Assembly (NCBI GenBank): GCA_949775045.1 | Contig: OX459102.1 | Coordinates: 16,877,160 to 16,941,159, forward strand | Direction of reading: 5' to 3' | DNA length: 64,000 bases | Source of the DNA: Metridium senile | Taxonomy: Eukaryota > Cnidaria > Anthozoa > Actiniaria > Metridiidae | Part shown: piece by piece, positions 51,471 to 63,541 of the stretch | How the letters are laid out: the number at the start of each line of letters is the position of its first letter | Numbering within the stretch: the stretch's first letter is position 1 | Program-made: the position numbers and the translations under genes | Notes under the pieces: model-generated | Databases searched by the model: none | Told to the model about the DNA's origin: nothing | The model's input: only the letters and a program-made list of their open reading frames with translations

Positions 51471-52389
51471 CAACGACATGTTGATGACGATGAATATAAT
51501 GTTGATGAAAACAAACATCTCCATTCCCTAGTAGTAACTAGCGTTCATTTATAGTTTAGGAAAGAGCCGAGCTTTTACTCCCTTCTTGATTGCTAGACAC
51601 ACACTCTCAAGTTGATTGTACTCGCAATCTCAATCAAAGCCACTCTTTAGATAAAAAAAACATGAACTCACAACCGAAGGGCGTTGAATTGGCGGTTTGT
51701 CGTCCAGAAACATGCTCTCTTTCTTCTATTTTGAATTCATATACGATTTTTTGTTCTTTTAAGGTAGTTTCGGATATTTGGATTTCTTTAATGAATTTTT
51801 TTATAAATCCTGTCATTTATAGATCATTGTTAGGCAAATCAAAAAACGTGAAAAAATATTGGGGTCACCGTATTGGTTATAGAGTTATAAGATATAGTAA
51901 AAGTAGGTATTTGCAATAATTTGTGGTGATCAGTTTTGCTCAAAGGCCTATCTATTCAAAGCAGTCAAGAGAATGCGAACGTGTTCTTCTAGGAAAATCA
52001 TTAGATTATATCAAACGATAGATCTAAGGTTTATCTAACATTTTCTGTCATAAAAACTATTGAATCATTTCCAAATATGGGTATAAATGAACCCTAGAAG
52101 CACAATTCTACGCCAATCACGCACCCCTACATGTGCATAGAGTTGTATAGAGCATTTGTAAAATTTCAGAAAATCAAATCAATGAATATTTTATTTTTTT
52201 ATTCTAAATCGTAAGACTAGATAAGGCAGCCATGAATAAAAAGAAAAAAAATGGGGGTCACCGTGTTAGTTAAGTCGCTATAAGCGAAAAACGTCTGTAA
52301 AATTCGGTAAAATTTCTATTATTTTGGCCGAGTGTGTCTGGGCATTAGTTGCTTTCAAGACTCCCTATCATTATTTAGTTTGTTTGAAG

Positions 52390-52600
52390 ATTAAAAGCTG
52401 AGAAAAGTAGCTTTGATTTGTTTTTTATTCCATGGTACTTTTGAATTTCCTTGAACAAGATGTGCGCGAGCGTGGTGCGTGGTGCGTAGTACCAAGTGTC
52501 CGGAACTACGTATACCTTAAAAATGTTTTAAAGGTTAAAAAAATGACATCAGTTTCTGCAATCCTGTGCTTCAGTTTTCGTTGTTTTCTTTTGGTTTTTG
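52390..52600 (+). repeat. Dispersed repeat, uninterrupted copy
   Basis: GAACAAGATGTGCGCGAGCG, CAAGTGTCCGGAACTACGTA and ATGACATCAGTTTCTGCAAT match a second copy at 54,645-54,935. This copy preserves the site AGCTGAGAAAAGTAGCTTTG, which is interrupted by a MITE in the other. Confidence 0.8.
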
Positions 52601-53122
52601 ATTATTCATATTTCTATATTTCAATCAAGGCAAGTATTATAAATAAATGATGTATTCAATAATACGCGGTGAAAAAAGTCTTGTATTTATATCAATGATT
52701 CCTTATCCACTATTAACTAGTAATTGAATAACGAAAATGATTTCTTAAAAGCCATGTTTCATTTTTAAATGTAATTTATATATATATGAACAAAAAAGTA
52801 AAAGGTTTTTTAATCAGCAATGTCGCCATCGAGAAAAAAAAACACTAGATATCCATGAAATCAAATCAAAATTGCTATCGTGTAATAGAGTGGCATTATA
52901 GACAAGTAATGGTCTTGGTTGTAACAAGGTATTTACTATCACTCCACGTCGGGGCTCTTCCGTGAGGCTCACTCACACCCACTAACACTACATTCCATAT
53001 TTAAATCACACACCTCTGCTCACATGTCGGTTTTTGCGGAGAGAGAAAAACCGGATAACCCGGAGAAAACACCTCGTGGCATGAGAAAGAGCAACACATT
53101 AAACAAACTATGTTCAAATAAA

Positions 53123-53356
53123 TGGAAACTAGCAAGTAAACTAGTATAGGCTGCGTCGGTGTTTGATATAAACGATAGGTAATATAATGAAATTTGTAAC
53201 ACCGTAAAATATAGAAACTAGTGAGTAAACTAGTATAGGCTGCGTCGGTGTTTGATATAAATGATAGGTAATATAATGAATTTGTAACACCGTAAAAAAT
53301 GTTGACTTCACTTTACTGACGTTTCGAGCTTTAACCCTTCGTCGGAGTTAAAAAAA
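53123..53356 (+). repeat. Dispersed repeat, tandem pair
   Basis: A truncated copy and a full copy head to tail, each beginning GAAACTAG-GAGTAAACTAG; the full copy ends CTTCGTCGGAGTTAAAAAAA and is followed by a B-box-like GGATCGAACCC in reverse. Confidence 0.85.
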
Positions 53357-54644
53357 AGGCCAGGGATCGAACCCAGATGACAGTGGTGAAAGGCCATCCA
53401 TTTTATATTTTTGTATTTGATATTTCTGGTTAAGTGATAGTACTTTAATATTCACTAAAAAGGGGCTATTAGTTAGTAACTATTTTGTTTATCAGTTCAT
53501 ATCAGTTCGAAACGTTATCGACGGGTCTTTTACCATCTTCATCTCTTATGTATTTTTATTTTTATATATGAAGTATTTGGTTTGATTTATATCAATTCAT
53601 TTTTCTCAGTAATTCATATTTTCTATCCCATTCCATTCCTACCCTGTCTCGAGGAAATTTATATTTTTACTTTCATTCGATTTCCTTCACTTAATTCAGA
53701 TGTTCTATTCAATTTATTTTCGGTCTCGACCGCTTTCGTATCTATCCATTTAACAATTACAATGTCAATAAGCCAATTACGTTTAATTGAAACACTTTGT
53801 AATTTAGCTGCAAGGCATGTGATTGGTTATTTAGAACAATAATAAATAGCTTTGTTAGTGTTACCATGTTGATTGGCTTGATTTTGTTCGATAAGCCTTT
53901 TCTAAACAGCGCCTCTTGGTCGTTTGACTTCAGAATAACCGACTCACTCTCTTGAAAAGAGGACCGACAGTATACGTAAGTAGCGAAATGTTGCAGTATC
54001 AAATATATATTTGTATTGTAACTATATTTAGTTAAACTGTCCTTGATTTTATTGAACAACAAGTTATATATAGTAGATATATAAATTCGACGTTTCGGTG
54101 TATGTCAAACACCATTTTCAAGCTTATGATTGATAAAGAAAAATTTTCAAGTTCCAAATAGTTTAGCTTTCCTTGATTTTATTCAAAAAAGTATTAATTT
54201 TCAACGATTTTTCGCAATATTTTTCTTCGAAATTGTTGGCCGTTGAATGACTGTGAGTGTGTGTCTCCCCCGTTAGTAGGACACACTTGTCCAGCTAGAA
54301 GATTGAGACGTTAAAAAATTGATTTTTTTTTAAGCAAAACGAATAATTAATGTTGATAATTATTTTGTTTCTAAGTTTGATATGCGGGAATCGATGTCAT
54401 TATTCTACCAAACACAGTGACCAATTAATTATGTACTGAAACACCGAAATTAAATTCGGTGGGTGGAGGGGTATCGGATATGCTCATCGGGAGTATCACA
54501 AAACACCCTTAAAAGATACCTCATGCCCATGTTCAAAGGGCGTGGCATAGAAGATTTTAACACAAGACTGATAATACATAACAACATAAAACGTTTATAT
54601 CCTAAAAGTGATGGGATCCTCCTTTCTAGAACGATACCGAGATA

Positions 54645-54935
54645 CCAAGCTTAAAAGCTGAGAAAAGACCGGTACAATTTAGCTTAGCCTGAGAGAGCAG
54701 ACGTTGTTTCGCTCCTCGTCCCCCCGCGAAACTGTTTTCTCAGGCTAAATTTAGCTTTGATTTGTTGTTTTTTTTCAAGGTACTTTTGAATTTTCTTGAA
54801 CAAGATGTGCAGGAGCGCGGTGCGCAATAGCAAGTGTCCGGAACTACCGTAAACATGTTTTGAAGGTTAACAAAAAATTACATCAGTTTCTGTAATCCTG
54901 TGGTTCAGTTTTTGTTGATTTGTTTTATTTATTCC
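54645..54935 (+). repeat. Dispersed repeat, copy interrupted by a MITE
   Basis: Second copy of the 52.4-kb repeat (TGAACAAGATGTGCAGGAGC, AAGTGTCCGGAACTACCGTA). The MITE at 54,686-54,746 splits it. Confidence 0.8.
54686..54746. mobile_element. 61-bp GCCTGAGA-type MITE
   Basis: Ends AGCCTGAGAGAGCAG and CTGTTTTCTCAGGCT; flanked by TTTAGCTT on both sides, a possible 8-bp target duplication. The interior (CGTCCCCCCGCGAAAC) resembles a palindromic element I recall from corals. Confidence 0.75.
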
Positions 54936-55726
54936 TCCTTTCTCGAGAGATACCGAGATATCAAACACCTTTTAATTGCTGATCTTCATCTCTAAGAAGT
55001 ACAGCGAGTATACCCAATACGTTTAACCCTAAGTCCCCCCCTCCCCTCTCCCCGAGAGTGAAATTACACAACGACAGCTTTGCCGGCAAAAATCAAGGTC
55101 ACAAAAACGACGCTTCTTTTATCAGCTAAAAACGCATCTATTTAGGAAAGTATTTTATTAGTGACATTTAGTAACAGTCATAAATATAATATACAGACAT
55201 AGAAACTGTAGATATTTCATATTGTATACAAATAAATTCTTATTTCATACCTTGTTTGTGAAGCGCCTATGAGCTATACGGAATAAGCGCTATATAAATC
55301 TTATTTAATATCATTATTTTTTCTGTAAATCACTGAACAAAATTCCTATTTTCAGGCATGATAAATTCTATTTTAAACGTTTTTCTACCGATTTAAATCC
55401 GCGTAAGTAAAAAGATCATTATCAGCTTAAAGCAGATAGAAAAAATGTCATTATTGATATTTAACGAGTGTTTTTTTTTCTGTTCAAATAGATTTACTTT
55501 GTATGGGCCGATATACATTTGTCTATATTTGCTTTTGTGTGTAAATAAAACACAATCAAATCATGCAATATTATCCCTACGGAGGAAGAACGTCCTAAAC
55601 GTCAGAAAAACGGCTGTTACTTGTATACAGTTTTCCGACAAAAGGAAAACATTCAAAACGTCTTGATCAGGAAGTAGTACTACATCTTGACTAACGTACG
55701 AATTGTCAGTAAGTAAACCGTCTTTA

Positions 55727-56545
55727 ATTTATTTGATATAAAGTTACGATTTTCACTTCGACGAAGAAACATCGTTCGAATCATCCGTAATTAACACCAT
55801 CTAGTGTATATATAAAGTCAGCATTTTCACTCAGACGAAGGAACATCGTTCGAATCGTCCGTAAGTTATAACACCATCTAGTGCATAGATAAAGTTACCA
55901 TTTTCACTCCGACCAAGAAACATCGTTCGAATCATCAGTAAGTTATAACACCATCTAGTGTATAGATAAAGTTACCATTTTCACTCCGACGAAGGAACAA
56001 CGTTCGAATCGTCAGTAAATAACACCATCTAGTGTATATATAAAGTTACCATTTTTACTCCGACGAAGGAACAACGTTCGAATCGTCAGTAAATAACACC
56101 ATCTAGTGTATATATAAAGTTACCATTTTTACTCCGACGAAGGAACAACGTTCGAATCGTCAGTAAATAACACCATCTAGTGTATATATAAAGTTACCAT
56201 TTTTACTCCGACGAAGGAACATCGTTCGAATCGTCAGTAAATAACACCATCTAGTGTATATATAAAGTTACCATTTTCACTCCAACGAAGGAACATCGTT
56301 CGAATCGTCAGTAAGTAACACCATCTAGTGTATATATAAAGTTACCATTTTTACTCCGACGAAGGAACATCGTTCGAATCGTCAGTATATAACACCATCT
56401 AGTGTATATATAAAGTTACCATTTTTACTCCGACGAAGGAACATCGTTCGAATCGTCAGTATATAACACCATCTAGTGTATATATAAAGTTACCATTTTT
56501 ACTCCGACGAAGGAACATCGTTCGAATCGTCAGTATAAGTACGTA
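55727..56545. repeat. 73-bp minisatellite array B
   Basis: About eleven units of TTTACTCCGACGAAGGAACA, TCGTTCGAATCGTCAGTA and ACACCATCTAGTGTATATAT. CTCCGACGAAGG...TTCGAA.CGTCAGTA is the 3' module of the dispersed repeat (CTCCGACGAAGGGCTAAAGC, TCGAAACGTCAGTA) in reverse orientation, with a new spacer. Confidence 0.93.
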
Positions 56546-58170
56546 ACACTCTCCCTAAGGCCTTCTCAGTTTTTACAGATATTACCTTTTCCTTATAAAA
56601 CTCGTCCTCTACATGAGTTAGTAAAACACGTGTTTATTGTTACAATGTTTCATTCAGGTTTTTTCTAGTTCAACTTGGAATTAACTTGAGCTGGTTTGAT
56701 ATTCAAAGAGTCCATACATTGGGCTTTTTGAAAAGAGTGCAAATGACTCCAAATGCCCCAAATTGAAATCCATTCGTATTAATTAACCTATTACATGTAA
56801 TAATATACATGAAAAAAATTCAGGCCAATTTTCGGTCAGGCCAAATTTTCGGGCCAAAAATGGCACGTTGTATGCTTTCTGTAAAGCAAAATTGAACTAA
56901 ATTTCCTTTTTTCTGCACTGAATTTCCTTGAAACTGATAGCACTGCTCTTAACCAATCAGCATCGGATATATATATTATTAGAAAAATAATAGACCGGCG
57001 TAATGCATTTCTTGAAAATCTTATCATTTTCGCCCTTTTTTCAAACCAATTCCATCAAAACCCATTTCAGCCGTCAACAAGAGACCTCTTCAATGCAAAC
57101 CACTAATGGTTTGTTTACATTTGTTGTGAAATCACGAAAGAAAAACGTCGTCCGAACTGTCAATCAATATCGTTGTAGTTTGTCGGGGAATTCCCGCATA
57201 TTTGTTCCTAGAACACTTGTATCAGTGATTTTACGGTTTAATTTTCTTGAGTGATGTAACTTAGACGTTTGTATGTTGGTAAGTATTTAAACAAAGTTAG
57301 ATCGTTTGTTCTAGAGCATTGATCAATTCTTCGATTTCAGTCTTTTTTGCGAAAAAAACAACAACAACAACAACAAACACGAATGAGCGTCTTACAAATA
57401 CGTTTTGTAGTTAATAACATTGTTATTGATATGATATAACACATGAACAAGTAAATTTTACTGTAGATCGTTCGTTCTAGAACATTTGAACCATTCTAGA
57501 ATTTTAACAGTTTCATTTCATAAGTCAATTGCATTATGCCTTAGCAAAAACGTTTTTGCGATACAGTTTGAAATATTTGAATATTAGATGCCTAGATCAC
57601 TCATTCTAGAACACTTGATCAATTTCTGAAATTTTGCTTATTTCATGATGAACGTGTTGATTTTAAGAAACGATTTTCCACATTTAAGGTTCTAGTATTA
57701 TTAAAACCATTTCCATCAACCCAGACATGCACAGCTGGGGATTCTATATGTTCCTCTTTTTACCATTTTGCTTTTATTTCCCTCTAATGTATGTCTATTT
57801 AATCGATTATATCAAATAGCTTTGCATAAGAATGCTATTTCCTTGGGACGTGATCAATTAGACGTTCTACTAATACTACAGCGCTTTGAATAAATAACTC
57901 CCTCTACACGCAATGAGACGCCCGGCTTAATTTGTAGCCCCAGCTTTAGCTATTTATTTAAGCTGTTTTTCACTTAACGGAGCTGGTATATTTTACTATA
58001 ATAATTGAATTCTTAGCGCACTACATAATCTCAGTGCTCTTACAATAATATGGGGAAAAAAATATTATAATATATTCTCTTTTTCGAACATTCAATAGTT
58101 TATCGATATTAAAGACTTTTGTTTAGACTTTTTATCTATTTAAACACCATTTTTACTACAGATTTTTACA
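56546..58170. other. AT-rich DNA without a supported gene
   Basis: One promoter-like stretch (CCAATCAGC at 56,955) and a good donor TATGTTG/GTAAGTAT near 57,279; three related TCTAGAACA-containing phrases at 57.31, 57.47 and 57.61 kb suggest an old diverged repeat. No coding exon recognised. Confidence 0.4.
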
Positions 58171-58171
58171 A

Positions 58172-58173
<2 letters not shown>

Positions 58174-58209
<36 letters not shown>

Positions 58210-58418
58210 CCATATGCAGAAATTCTGTCGCTTTTGTCAATATTACAAGTATATCAAAAGTATATTAGAAATTATAGGATATCTTTCCTGATATTTTTTT
58301 CAGAAAGCCGCTGTGGTAGGTAGCTCAAAAAAAATATCAGGGATGATATCCCATAATTGCTTATATACTTTTGATATACTTGTAATATTGACAAAAGCGA
58401 CAGAATTTCTGCATATGG

Positions 58419-58453
<35 letters not shown>
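58174..58453. mobile_element. Long foldback element inside a TA microsatellite
   Basis: Two near-perfect arms of about 95 bp (TACAGCCATATGCAGAAATT ... and its inverse AATTTCTGCATATGGCTGTA) around a 26-bp loop, with TA runs of about 30 bp outside each arm. Confidence 0.92.
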
Positions 58454-58458
<5 letters not shown>

Positions 58459-58556
58459 GATATTTAACATCTATTCGATTAGAAAAGTTGAAATTTATAT
58501 TAAGTAAAGTGTGTGTGGTTATCGAAATAGTAGAAACAGTCGACAGCTACACAGAC

Positions 58557-58622
58557 CCACAATTCCTTTTGGTCGTGCAGTTGCTATTCACACTGACAAC
58601 CTTTTGAAATAAGTGTATTTGC
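58557..58622. mobile_element. Half copy of the 21.4-kb foldback MITE
   Basis: ATTCCTTTTGGTCGTGCAGT and CAACCTTTTGAAATAAGTGTA match the right arm of the element at 21,409-21,681; the left arm is absent. Confidence 0.65.
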
Positions 58623-58891
58623 TGTAGTTGTTCAATGGTCAATATTTTCAAGGATAACCACACTTGCACGTAATCTACAGACGTCTTAAGAAAAGATGTT
58701 TGTTCACACATAAGAACAATGTAGTTTATTGATCATAGCGATAACTGTCTTCATCGCGATAACAATATCGAAGAAACGCATTGTACATTTGAAATCAATT
58801 AACATCAACTGGGATCAGTGTAGGACTTAGTTTGTCGCAAACAGGACAAGGGAGCCACGCCCATGAGCGGAAATTAATCTATAAGAAAGTA

Positions 58892-59017
58892 AATGGAAAC
58901 TAGCGAGTAAACTAGTATAGGCTGCGTCTGTGTTTGATATAAATGATAGGTAATATAATGAAATTTGTAACACCGTAAAAAATGTTGACTTTAGCCCTTC
59001 GTCGGAGTAAAAGAGTT
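58892..59017 (+). repeat. Dispersed repeat copy with an internal deletion
   Basis: GGAAACTAGCGAGTAAACTA, GGCTGCGTCTGTGTTTG and TTGTAACACCGTAAAAAATG, then GTTGAC joins directly to TTTAGCCCTTCGTCGGAGTA, skipping the TGACGTTTCGAGC block. Confidence 0.85.
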
Positions 59018-59285
59018 AGAAAGATAAGAAATTATAAAATAATTGGGATAGTACGCGCGCGTTGATTGGTCAACAACCCGTGTCTCATGAGAGCATGAAA
59101 CACACCACCTATACGTCATTTTCAAGCGCGCACGCTCATTCAACGGTCAGTTTTTTCGTTGTTTTGATCTTTCGCGCGCGCTTATTGGTCATTTTCGATG
59201 AAATGCAACGTAGGGAGAAATGACATCGTCAAACGAATAATAGGGGATTTCTTTCTTCTTTTCGCGCGATTGTTATTTTATAAAA

Positions 59286-59476
59286 GAAATGAAACACGTC
59301 TTCTGTTTTTTTTTTCACAGGCTTATGAAAACCTCGATACGTTTGGGAGAATTCTCGAGCAGGTCCAAACACTCGACTTCGTCTCGTGTTTGGACTGATC
59401 TGCTCTCGAATTCTCCCAAACGCATCTCGGTTTTCATTAGCGCGTGAAAACACAGAAGACGTATTTCATTTCTTAA
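59286..59476. mobile_element. Foldback element centred near 59,380
   Basis: Arms GAAATGAAACACGTCTTCTG and CAGAAGACGTATTTCATTTC, with GTTTGGGAGAATTCTCGAGC / GCTCTCGAATTCTCCCAAAC and GTCCAAACACTCGACTTCG / TCTCGTGTTTGGAC pairing in the middle. Confidence 0.88.
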
Positions 59477-60613
59477 GTAAGGAAATGATGTACTCTTACC
59501 GGAGAACTGTTTGGGGCCAGGAAAATGGCCAGTAAATTGACATGAAAAATAGCTAGTATAAGACCACATAGACACAAATAGAATTCAATCATGCTAGAAT
59601 GGAAAAAACTAATACTGATAAAGTAATGATACCAAGAATTAATACTTAAGAATTATAATTAATTATAAATGAATAATGATAAATAGATGAATCAATAAAT
59701 GAATCAACTAATCAATCAATGGTTAGTGGAAAATAGAAAGGAATAAAAAACGAAAAATAATGCAAAATAAAGCGAGAAATTCAGATTTACTCAACGCCTA
59801 CGAACAGAGATATTGTAGCCGTTAACAATGAAGCAATATTGAATACTGATAACAGATTGCTCCACGGCTTAAAATCTTACCGACCAACGCATAATATATA
59901 CACTGCAGTATAGATACAGTGTTAGCAAGTATTACCATAGAAACAGAGTGTTTATAATCGTTGTTATGGATACGCGATGTTAGCACATTTACCATTAAAA
60001 CTTTACTTAAGCATAAAAAATACTAGAAAATATATCCGGCCATTTACAAATACAATTAAGATTACTTTTAATTTGGGCGGGATGTTAATTAGGATTTGGC
60101 AAAATATAAGTAAGAAATTGCAAATTAACTTATATAAAAGAAAACTACTCGAACATCTGTTACTGTAAATAAACATTATCCTTATAAAGTTTATTAATTT
60201 GCTGAGCGGGATGTAGACATATTAAAAAACTACGTGAAAATCTGTCACTTAAAATATAATTAAGATTACTAATTTGGGTGTGATGTAAATTAGGCTTTGG
60301 CAAAATGTATATATGCTTTAAAGCTTGTAATTTTATAAACAGTTTTAGATATTATTCCATGTTTATTAAGTCAATTTATTGATATAATATGTACATAGTT
60401 AATAGTTTTAATATCCTTGATTTTATATCATATATAATGTATTATTTGCAGGGCCCCTCTGGATACCAGCCTAGTTGCTGAATGGGCCACCCTGCCTAAA
60501 TAAAGGTTACCTTAACCTCTACCTTTATGTACGAAATTGAAAATCTCACATTACTCATATTCATCACTTTTCCTGCTTCTTTTTTATACTTAGTATCTCC
60601 CTTAGACTAACTC

Positions 60614-60712
60614 TTTTAATCCGACGAAGGGCTAAAGCTCGAAACGTCAGTAAAGTTAAGTCAACATTTTTTACGGTGTTTCAAATTTAATTATATTACC
60701 TATCATATAAAT
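60614..60712 (-). repeat. Dispersed repeat, inverted copy
   Basis: TCCGACGAAGGGCTAAAGCT, CGAAACGTCAGTAAAGTTAA and TTTTTTACGGTGTTTCAAAT, ending ACCTATCATA; the ACGCAGCC end is missing. Confidence 0.85.
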
Positions 60713-60971
60713 TTACTTAGATATAAAACATATACTCGAAAATCTGTCATTGTCAATGTAGAAAAAAATCACTTTGTAGGTTTAATAATATGGTTGTGAT
60801 GTAAATTAGAGTTTGGCAAACCAATTTAAAAAACAACTGTTATAAAATATAGAAACAAGTCAATTTAAGAACCTTGAAAGCTCGACTAACACGGAAAGAA
60901 TAGCAACTGAGTGTAGTTCTGATGATCTTTGTACTTGAAAAAGAACAACATCGTCGTCAGGGAGTTTTAAT

Positions 60972-61085
60972 TAGATTTTGTCATTTTCACCACCTGACTT
61001 TTTTGGTGGCAAAGGTTTACTATATAATGACCCCTCAAATTAACGGAGCAGTACAAAAGGTTATCGTACATTTGTACTACAATTG
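60972..61085 (+). repeat. Duplicated 114-bp segment, first copy
   Basis: TAGATTTTGTCATTTTCACC, ACCTGACTTTTTTGGTGGCA and GGTTATCGTACATTTGTACT recur almost unchanged at 63,426-63,541. The first copy runs straight into minisatellite array A. Confidence 0.9.
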
Positions 61086-61620
61086 TTTTCTAAGAAACAT
61101 CGACGCAGTCCACACTAGTTTAACCGGTAGCTATCGTACATTTGTACTACAATTGTTTTCTAAGAAACATCGACGCAGTCCACACTAGTTTAACCGCTAG
61201 TTATCGTACATTTGTACTCCAATTGTTTTCTAAGAAACATCGACGCAGCCCACACTAGTTTAACAGGTAGCTATCGTACATTTGTACTACAATTGTTTTC
61301 TAAGAAACATCGACCCAGTCCAGTTATCGTACATTTGTACTCCAATTGTTTCCTAAGAAACATCGACGCAGTCCACATTAGTTTAACCGGTAGCTATCGT
61401 ACATTTGTACTCCAATTGTTTCCTAAGAAACATCGACGCAGTCCACATTAGTTTAACCGCTAGTTATCGTACATTTGTACTCCAATTGTTTCCTATATAA
61501 GAAACATCGACGCAGCCCACACTAGTTTAACTGCTAGTTATCGTACATTTTTAATCCAATTATTTCCTAACAAACATTCATCGACGCAGCCTACATTAGT
61601 TTAACTGCTAGTTATTTATT
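61062..61620. repeat. 67-bp minisatellite, second array of family A
   Basis: About eight units of CGTACATTTGTACTACAATT, GTTTTCTAAGAAACATCGAC, GCAGTCCACACTAGTTTAAC and CGCTAGTTAT. The open frames (RNIDA.HTSLTGSY) are artefacts. Confidence 0.95.
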
Positions 61621-61674
61621 GTCATTGTAAAAATCATGCATAACGAAATCATACAACAAACGATTATTTTCCCT

Positions 61675-62410
61675 TAAGGACGGGGCCTACTATTGCCACT
61701 GCGCAGGCTACTGCGCATCTACATAGTTTCCATTTTAACGCGCTATCTTACCTCAAAAGATGACAAAATACAAATAAAAAACCATCTAACGATGGTAGTT
61801 GCGACGGTAGCGGTTTTTATAAAAACAGTCCCACAATGCACTTATGATGACGAATTTCTTTACTTAGTAGGGAGGGGACCGGAAAGAAATTGTCTTATGA
61901 TAATCTTCGGCGGAAAAGTTTACCACGCGATAACTTTTTAAAACGCCCGGTAACCCCAATTTTTTTATAACTGCAATTATTAAGAACAAGTTAAACAATG
62001 CTTTTGATGTAAAATTTCGAAAAAGCAACTGATTTTTGAATGGAAAATAAACAAAAATTCGAATTTTCTGAACCTCGTAAAATACAAGTCGCGATGCTAA
62101 AAAAATCATATTTCACTACTAACTTTTGAAAATACGTTACAAAATATATATTCTTATTAGAAAATTACTTGTTAATTGTTTACCGCTATCAAAGAGATGT
62201 TTTAATGAAAATCCTTTGAAAAAAAAAATTATTTGTCGATGCCGGTAAAATCGTGACGTCAGCCATATTTAAGACTCATTATTTCTCTTAACTGCCCGGT
62301 GACCCCACCTTTTTTAGACAGATTTGTAGAACCCTCTGAAGGGTTAAAACAACTCACATAGTTGTTTGAAGAATACATTACTTTTTAATTAGTAGGCCCC
62401 GTCCTTAAAC
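61675..62410. mobile_element. TTAA-flanked TIR element
   Basis: Ends TTAAGGACGGGGCCTACT and AGTAGGCCCCGTCCTTAA are exact inverses. The interior has two GCCCGGT(A/G)ACCCCA motifs in the same orientation. TTAA flanks suggest piggyBac-type targeting. I recall very similar elements from coral genomes. No transposase. Confidence 0.8.
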
Positions 62411-62879
62411 ACGCACTATCAGTAAAAATGGTTCATGGTTCGTTCAAATTGAAAGCAAAGTAAAAGCGAAAATGCCAATAAAAAACTAGAAAAAGGTTTC
62501 CGAGAGGATTTACAAGAAGCCAATTAATGTCTGCACGATTTCCTGGTCACTCAGTTCTTGGGAAACAATTTAGTCTGAAAACAGTTAATCTGTTTTCAAG
62601 GTAAAAAAGACAGCAAAAAAAAAAAAAACCTTTTATTCTTTATTTCCTGGCGAATGTCTTTTGTTTGTTCGTTAAAACCATAAGCCTTAGTTGTTCGCGT
62701 TCCGACCAGTATGCCTGACGCACGAACACCTTTTTGAAGTAAAAATAACAACAATCTACAACACATCTTTTACACAAACTATCCAAAATATCAAGAATGT
62801 CTGGCAATGGTAAAATTCCGATCTCTTATGGAGTATCACAGAGATTCCGTTAACAGAATAGTAAATCAAGAATATCTGC

Positions 62880-63265
62880 CAATGAGATTTACTCTTGGTA
62901 TTACAGACAAGAAATAGTGGATCCCCGCATGTTTATTTATAGAAGAAATAAATTCAAAATATTTCTTACAGAAAAGAGATATAGATCCCCAAAATGTCTT
63001 CATTTAGAAGAAATAAATTGAAAATAACTCTTACAGACATGGGATATAGATCCCTGAATGTCTTTATTTAGAAGAAATATATTGAAAATAACTCTTACAG
63101 GAAAGAGATATAGATCCCCAAAATGTCATTATTTAGAAGAAATAAATTGAAAATACAACTCTAACAGACAAGACATAGAGGATCCCCAAATGTCTTCATT
63201 TAGAAAAAATAAATTGAAAATAACTCATACAGACAAGAGATATAGATCCCCAAATGTCTTAATTT
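62880..63265. repeat. 62-bp tandem repeat, six copies
   Basis: TTTAGAAGAAATAAATTGAA, AATAACTCTTACAGACA and AGATATAGATCCCCAAAATG units with small length changes. Confidence 0.93.
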
Positions 63266-63425
63266 ACATAAACCGAATAGTCTCTGGCTATCATGAACTC
63301 CTGGGTTTGCGTTTATTAATATAACGATAGCAGTCTGTACATTTAATCACGAAATACTGAGAACTTTTTGAGAGAGAGGATATTTTTTTAATTTGCCCAT
63401 ATTTGACCTCGACAGCTACAAAGAC

Positions 63426-63541
63426 TTAGATTTTGTCATTTTCACCACCTGACTTTTTTGGTGGCAAAGGTTTACTATATAATGACCTCTCAAATTAACG
63501 GGGCAGTACAAAAGGTTATCGTACATTTGTACTACAATTGT
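63426..63541 (+). repeat. Duplicated 114-bp segment, second copy
   Basis: Same sequence as 60,972-61,085; here it stops after ACAATTGTTT without entering an array. Beyond it, 63.65-63.86 kb is CCCCC-rich sequence resembling the interior of the element at 11.5 kb; no gene is seen to the end of the window. Confidence 0.88.

Noticed and set aside
51590..51919. Frame with LMNFFINPVIYRSL, reminiscent of a receptor seventh helix (NPxxY)
   Set aside because: Only one short hydrophobic stretch matches, there is no other receptor segment, and the end overlaps a dispersed GGGGTCACCG repeat.
54463..54654. 63-codon frame beginning MEGYRICSSG
   Set aside because: No recognisable similarity, no splice support, and its end lies in a dispersed repeat.
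61212..61451. Frame of repeated Leu/Arg/Asn-rich peptides
   Set aside because: Produced by the 67-bp minisatellite unit; length not maintained between units.
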